NCBI GenBank assembly: GCA_019246385.1
Contig: JAFAQP010000074.1
Span: 1-10,019, forward strand
Origin: Patescibacteria group bacterium
GTDB lineage: Bacteria; Patescibacteriota; Minisyncoccia; Phycocordibacterales; Phycocordibacteraceae
Direction: 5' to 3'
Length of the DNA: 10,019 nt
This document shows positions 7,019 through 10,019 of this stretch, in pieces (the stretch's first letter is position 1; each line of letters begins with the position of its first letter). Both the position numbers and the translations under genes were made by a program. Below the pieces are notes generated by a model. That model ran no database searches, was not told the DNA's origin, and was given only the letters and a program-made list of their open reading frames with translations.

Positions 7019-8398
7019 ATGTACAATATTCCGATGCAGGATTCAGGAAGGACAACGCTCCTTATATTCGGAGCGACCGGCGATCTTATGGGAAAAAAGA
7101 TCGTTCCTTCCCTGTGGCATCTTTTCGAGAAAGGCCGCCTCCCCAAAGAATTCGAGGTCATCGGGCTCTCCCGCCGCTCGCTGTCAGAAGAAAACTTCCG
7201 TGCTCTCGTCAAAGAGCTTATGCAGAAGTATGTCGGAGAAGTGGCGCCCGACTCCGCCGCACGGTTTTTGGCGCTGTTTTCTTTTCAGAGGGTCACGTTC
7301 GATCAGAGCGATGATTTTGAATCGTTGGCGCACGAACTTGATTCCCGAGACCGTTCGCGCGGTCCCGGGATCCGGCTCCTGTATATGGCGGTTCCTCCGG
7401 AAGCGTTTCCGCAGATATTCGGTCACAGCGCATTCGGCGAAATCGTTACAAAGGAAACGCGAGCGATCATCGAAAAACCTTTTGGCATCGACCTCTCTTC
7501 TGCGCGAGAACTTGAAGAAGTTCTTGCGAGGCGCTTTACCGAAGAACAGCTATATCGCGCGGACCACTACCTCGCAAAGCCCGTGCTCCGCACTATCCCC
7601 TCTTTCCGTTTCGACGACGGCAGCCTGGAAAATATATGGAATGCGGAGCATATCGGCTCGATAACTATCCGCACCTGGGAACCTTTAGGTCTTGAAAACC
7701 GCGGCGCTTTTTACGATCCCTTAGGGACGCTGCGCGACGTCGGTCAGAATCATCTTCTTGAAATGCTCGCGCTCATTGCCATGGAAAAGCCCCGCAACAG
7801 CGGAAACGTCGAAGAGGTCCGCGCGAAGCGTGCGGAAGTCCTGGGAGCTCTCAGGATTCCCAATGAAGACGCGATCCGGAAGCACACCTTCCGGGCTCAA
7901 TACGAAGGCTACCGCGCGATTGAAGGAGTGAAGCCCGATTCGGAAACAGAAACATATTATCGCCTGACCGCATACCTTGATAACGAGCGCTGGCGGGGCG
8001 TTCCTATAATAATGGAAGCGGGAAAACGCCTTCCCCGCTGGAAGACCGAGATACGCGTAAATTTCAAAGAGCCAAAATATAGCGCAGCGTTCATAATGCG
8101 CCCGGAAGAGAAAATACTATTCTCGAAGAGCGGAGAAGAAAAAAAATTCCCTCTCGCCGATGCCGAGGATACGAAACAATATGTGGCCGAATACGCGCGC
8201 ATTATCATGGATGCCGCGAAAGGAGATCAGACCTTGTTCGTTTCCGAAGACGAGATCGAAAACGCATGGCGCTTTATCGACCCCATCGAAAACGCGTGGA
8301 AGAAAAACGTTATTCCGCTCGCCTTCTATAGTCCCGACACCGACGAAGCGGTTGCCCTTGCTGAAAAAAAATGGTCAGATGAACGCTTACCTTCATAA
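7019..8398 (+). CDS. zwf: glucose-6-phosphate 1-dehydrogenase
   Basis: Oxidises glucose 6-phosphate to 6-phosphoglucono-lactone in the first step of the oxidative pentose phosphate pathway. The N-terminal Rossmann fold has FGATGDLMGKK (17-27), and R52/R53 after beta-2 (GLSRR) favour NADP+. EKPFG is at 152-156. The substrate-site signature reads RADHYLAK (180-187), with D182, H183 and K187 kept but the usual LGK changed to LAK and the following E to P. The catalytic-base motif RDVGQNHLLE is at 239-248 (H245), and GKRLP at 335-339. At 459 aa it is about 30 residues shorter than E. coli Zwf, mainly in the beta-sheet domain after VNFKEP (347-352). Two starts are possible: 7019, or M6 at 7034. A TACAAT box at 7022-7027 would place transcription at 7034, favouring M6 as a leaderless start. 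gnd follows 5 nt after the stop. No Shine-Dalgarno sequence precedes either start. Confidence 0.95.
   Translation: MYNIPMQDSGRTTLLIFGATGDLMGKKIVPSLWHLFEKGRLPKEFEVIGLSRRSLSEENFRALVKELMQKYVGEVAPDSAARFLALFSFQRVTFDQSDDFESLAHELDSRDRSRGPGIRLLYMAVPPEAFPQIFGHSAFGEIVTKETRAIIEKPFGIDLSSARELEEVLARRFTEEQLYRADHYLAKPVLRTIPSFRFDDGSLENIWNAEHIGSITIRTWEPLGLENRGAFYDPLGTLRDVGQNHLLEMLALIAMEKPRNSGNVEEVRAKRAEVLGALRIPNEDAIRKHTFRAQYEGYRAIEGVKPDSETETYYRLTAYLDNERWRGVPIIMEAGKRLPRWKTEIRVNFKEPKYSAAFIMRPEEKILFSKSGEEKKFPLADAEDTKQYVAEYARIIMDAAKGDQTLFVSEDEIENAWRFIDPIENAWKKNVIPLAFYSPDTDEAVALAEKKWSDERLPS
7022..7027 (+). promoter_or_regulatory. possible -10 element for zwf-gnd
   Basis: TACAAT matches TATAAT at 5 of 6 positions and is followed by exactly 6 nt before the ATG at 7034, the spacing expected if transcription begins at that ATG. 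No convincing -35 is found 16-18 nt upstream. The box lies inside the longer zwf reading frame, so it also bears on which start is real. Confidence 0.3.
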
Positions 8399-8403
8399 AT
8401 GAT

Positions 8404-9327
8404 ATGAAAAAAGAGATCGGCATCGTCGGATTGGGAAAGATGGGAGCGAACATGGCTCGCAGGATGATAGAGAAAGAATGGAAGGTCGTCGGCATGGATG
8501 TCATACCCGAAGCCGCTGAAGCCCTGCGTTCCGAAGGCGTATCGCCCGTCGGCAATTACAAGGAAATGGCTGAAGCGCTTTCGGCGCCGCGTCTCGTCTG
8601 GCTTTTTGTTCCTTCTTCACAAGAAGGCCCCGTGAACGATGCGCTTTTTGGAGAAGGCGGCATCCTCGAAAATTTCTCCGCGGGCGACCTCGTAATAGAC
8701 GGAGGCAATTCTTTTTTTAAGCTGGCCAAAGGACGGGCGGAAAAGCTCACGGCAAAAGGCATCCACTACATGGACATCGGGACCTCGGGCGGGCCTCAAG
8801 GCGCGAGAAACGGTGCATGCCTTATGATCGGAGGAGCGCGCGAGGATTTCGAAAGAGCAGAAGAATTTTTCCGCGACTTTGCGCAGGAAGGCGGCTATGC
8901 GCACGTGGGCCCGGTCGGCGCCGGCCACTTCGTGAAAATGGTGCACAACGGAATCGAATACGGGATGATGCAGGCCATAGGAGAGGGCTTCGACATCATG
9001 CATGCTTCAGAATTTCATCCCGACCTTGAAGAGGTCGCCCGTATCTATAACCATGGAAGCGTTATAGAATCGCGCCTCGTAGGGTGGCTCTACAATGCCC
9101 TCCGCAAACACGGAACGGATCTTGAAGGGATCGCAACCAAGATCGGACACTCCGGCGAAGGCAAGTGGACGGCAGAAACCGCAAAAGAGATGGGAATAGA
9201 CGCCGCTATTATCGAAGAGTCGTACCGCATCCGTGTCGGTTCTTCAGAACATCCAACATATGCCGGAAAAGTGGTGAACGCGCTCCGCAACCAATTCGGC
9301 GGCCATCAGGACGCTCTTCAGAAATAA
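8404..9327 (+). CDS. gnd: 6-phosphogluconate dehydrogenase, decarboxylating, short (GndA/YqeC-like) form
   Basis: Converts 6-phosphogluconate to ribulose 5-phosphate and CO2 with reduction of a nicotinamide cofactor. The N-terminal Rossmann motif is GLGKMGANMARR (9-20). An acidic D32 at the end of beta-2 (VVGMD), where NADP+ enzymes usually have N-R-S/T, suggests NAD+ preference. VIDGGNS is at 97-103 and DIGTSGGPQGARNG at 124-137. The catalytic segment GHFVKMVHNGIEYG (174-187) keeps K178, N182 and E185. SGEGKWTAETA (250-260) matches the family SGEGRWT segment. At 307 aa it belongs to the short class rather than the ~470-aa NADP+ class. It follows zwf by 5 nt and precedes the small zinc-ribbon gene by 2 nt, so the three are probably one transcript. 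No lactonase gene is adjacent. No Shine-Dalgarno sequence is seen. Confidence 0.96.
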   Translation: MKKEIGIVGLGKMGANMARRMIEKEWKVVGMDVIPEAAEALRSEGVSPVGNYKEMAEALSAPRLVWLFVPSSQEGPVNDALFGEGGILENFSAGDLVIDGGNSFFKLAKGRAEKLTAKGIHYMDIGTSGGPQGARNGACLMIGGAREDFERAEEFFRDFAQEGGYAHVGPVGAGHFVKMVHNGIEYGMMQAIGEGFDIMHASEFHPDLEEVARIYNHGSVIESRLVGWLYNALRKHGTDLEGIATKIGHSGEGKWTAETAKEMGIDAAIIEESYRIRVGSSEHPTYAGKVVNALRNQFGGHQDALQK

Positions 9328-9329
9328 AC

Positions 9330-9467
9330 ATGCTGTGTCCTCAATGCGGCAAAGAAATGAAAATCAATAACGAACGGATTACTCGTTCCCGAGGAGGCAA
9401 AGAGTATGGAAATACCGTGTACGCATGCGAAGACGACACCTGGGTGAGTGTAGAGATTCCTAAATAA
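9330..9467 (+). CDS. 45-aa zinc-ribbon-like protein, function unknown
   Basis: A small reading frame beginning 2 nt after the gnd stop, short enough to be missed by length-filtered gene calling. It opens with CPQCGKEM (C3, C6), has a basic middle (residues 16-24) and ends YACEDDTWVSVEIPK (C33). The CxxC, ~26-residue spacer and second knuckle look like a zinc ribbon. The fourth ligand would have to be D36, because only three cysteines are present and there is no histidine. The strand-turn-strand layout and terminal Trp/Val pattern resemble other single zinc-ribbon microproteins. I do not recognise a named family. Tight spacing to gnd suggests translational coupling and cotranscription with zwf-gnd, but gives no direct clue to function. 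Its stop lies 8 nt from the rpsP stop on the other strand, and its last codons overlap the T-tract of the rpsP terminator. Confidence 0.75.
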   Translation: MLCPQCGKEMKINNERITRSRGGKEYGNTVYACEDDTWVSVEIPK

Positions 9468-9484
9468 AAAGCCGCCTATGCGGC
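9462..9484 (-). terminator. intrinsic terminator of rpsP, overlapping its stop codon
   Basis: On the minus strand GCCGC-ATAG-GCGGC (9471-9484) forms a 5-bp all-GC stem with a 4-nt loop, followed directly by TTTTTATTTA (9461-9470). The rpsP stop TAG lies in the loop, and the T-tract is the complement of the 3' end of the plus-strand zinc-ribbon gene. On the plus strand the hairpin is followed by GGGCG then TTTCTTC, so it is poor in that direction. Confidence 0.75.
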
Positions 9485-9883
9485 GGGCGTTTCTTCAGCT
9501 TCTGTCGATACTTCTTCGGTATCTGCGGGCTTTTCCGGTGCGGCCTCTGCTTGGTCAGTACTTTGAGCCGCAGGTGCGGATGCCGCGGCCTGAGCGGCTT
9601 CTCCTTTTTTGACGTTCTTCATTTTAACGACGTTTACCTTCTTTCCTTCTACGACTCCTTGCCGTATTAAAAGGTTGTGGACTGTGCCGGATGCTTTCGC
9701 GCCTTTCGAGAGCCAATGCTTCACGCTTTCTTTGTCTATGACCGTGTGCTTGGTTTTCGGGTTATACGAGCCGATGACCTGCAAAGGATTTCCCGCCTTA
9801 GGATGACGGGTCTTTTCCGAGACGATGATGCGGAACGATGGATCGTTCTTGCGTCCAGTTCTCTGGAATCTGATAGCGAGCAT
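9476..9883 (-). CDS. rpsP: 30S ribosomal protein S16 with Ala/Glu-rich C-terminal extension
   Basis: Small-subunit protein bS16, which binds 16S rRNA and helps assembly of the 30S body. The core at residues 1-85 follows the family: MLAIRFQRTGRKNDPSFRII, VIGSYNP at 36-42, and VKHWLSKGAKASGTVHNLL at 54-72. The protein is 135 aa against the usual 80-90. From about residue 92 it carries a ~44-residue low-complexity tail rich in Ala, Glu, Pro and Thr, probably disordered and acidic. rpsP usually leads an rpsP-khpA-rimM-trmD operon; here it is a single-gene unit with its own promoter (9890-9918) and terminator, and the next gene downstream is on the opposite strand. No Shine-Dalgarno sequence precedes the ATG at 9883. 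The -10 placement suggests leaderless initiation. Confidence 0.97.
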   Translation of the reverse strand: MLAIRFQRTGRKNDPSFRIIVSEKTRHPKAGNPLQVIGSYNPKTKHTVIDKESVKHWLSKGAKASGTVHNLLIRQGVVEGKKVNVVKMKNVKKGEAAQAAASAPAAQSTDQAEAAPEKPADTEEVSTEAEETPAA

Positions 9884-9889
9884 CGCGTT

Positions 9890-9918
9890 ACGGTAACAGG
9901 AAATATTTTAGAGGTCAA
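9890..9918 (-). promoter_or_regulatory. putative rpsP promoter
   Basis: On the minus strand TTGACC (9913-9918, 5 of 6 to TTGACA) is separated by exactly 17 nt from TACCGT (9890-9895), which has an extended TGT just upstream (9896-9898). The hexamer ends 6 nt before the ATG, placing the expected transcription start on the ATG itself. A competing -10 is TAAAAT at 9904-9909, which would give a ~15-nt leader but has no good -35. Confidence 0.45.
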
Positions 9919-9943
9919 GAACGGAAACTTCTGCTTCCGAAAT

Positions 9944-9952
9944 TGCTATAGT
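9944..9952 (+). promoter_or_regulatory. putative extended -10 promoter of the downstream plus-strand gene
   Basis: TGC-TATAGT is an extended -10 element ending 8 nt before the ATG at 9961, predicting a transcription start within about 2 nt of the start codon. No good -35 is seen. A small inverted repeat CGGAA (9922-9926) / TTCCG (9935-9939) lies upstream, between the two divergent promoters. Confidence 0.4.
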
Positions 9953-9960
9953 AATGCAGC

Positions 9961-10019
9961 ATGCGAAAGAAAAATGGAAAATCGAGCGATGAAACAAACT
10001 TGCCACAGAAGCGCCTCCA
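9961..10019 (+). CDS. N-terminus of an unidentified plus-strand gene (cut by window end)
   Basis: An ATG directly downstream of an extended -10 box opens a frame with no stop to the window end: 19 complete codons, starting MRKKNGKSSDETNLPQKRL. The segment is basic and hydrophilic, with no signal peptide or membrane segment. It is too short to assign. It is divergent from rpsP with 77 nt between the starts, and again lacks a Shine-Dalgarno sequence. The opposite strand is also open over part of this stretch, so the call rests mainly on the promoter-like placement. Confidence 0.45.
   Translation, partial: MRKKNGKSSDETNLPQKRL

Noticed and set aside
9915-10019. Minus-strand frame entering from the window end and stopping upstream of rpsP
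   Set aside because: Open but short, with no family resemblance; the plus-strand frame there has an extended -10 element and an ATG at fitting distance, so it is preferred.

Overview
The window reads as chromosomal DNA of a small-genome bacterium, most likely a member of the Candidate Phyla Radiation / Patescibacteria (Parcubacteria-like). I infer this from family-typical sequence. The beta' subunit has the N-terminal wording and the RQGIQAF variant that I associate with Parcubacteria. RpoB is compact (1072 aa), TrmD is shortened (218 aa), genes are tightly packed, and every visible start lacks a Shine-Dalgarno sequence. I cannot confirm the phylum without a tree. There is no mobile element, CRISPR array, tRNA or rRNA that I can support, and no stretch over 300 bases lacks a gene.

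Layout. (1) 1-5688, minus strand: rpoC (N-terminal 819 codons; the 3' part lies outside the window) preceded by complete rpoB, with 10 nt between them. (2) 5689-5841: a 153-nt gap with a likely extended -10 promoter for rpoB. (3) 5842-6904, minus strand: trmD preceded by a KH-domain RNA-binding protein (KhpA type). (4) 6905-7018: a divergent intergenic region. (5) 7019-9467, plus strand: zwf, a short-form gnd and a 45-codon zinc-ribbon-like gene, packed with gaps of 5 and 2 nt. (6) 9476-9883, minus strand: rpsP (ribosomal protein S16), whose terminator hairpin contains its own stop codon and abuts the convergent zinc-ribbon gene. (7) 9884-10019: divergent promoters for rpsP and for a plus-strand gene that runs off the end.

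How the genes fit together. The minus-strand genes are core information processing: RNA polymerase, tRNA m1G37 methylation, a ribosome-associated KH protein and S16. In most bacteria rpsP, khpA, rimM and trmD are contiguous. Here an oppositely oriented oxidative pentose-phosphate block splits rpsP from khpA, and rimM is absent from its usual place. The plus-strand block would oxidise glucose-6-phosphate (Zwf) and decarboxylate 6-phosphogluconate (Gnd). No lactonase gene is present here.

The most interesting signals are: the absence of Shine-Dalgarno sequences together with promoters placed to give leaderless or very short-leader mRNAs; rifampicin-pocket substitutions in RpoB; altered active-site segments in TrmD and Zwf; the embedded rpsP terminator; and the uncharacterised zinc-ribbon microprotein. 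I found no clear defence or other new multi-gene system.
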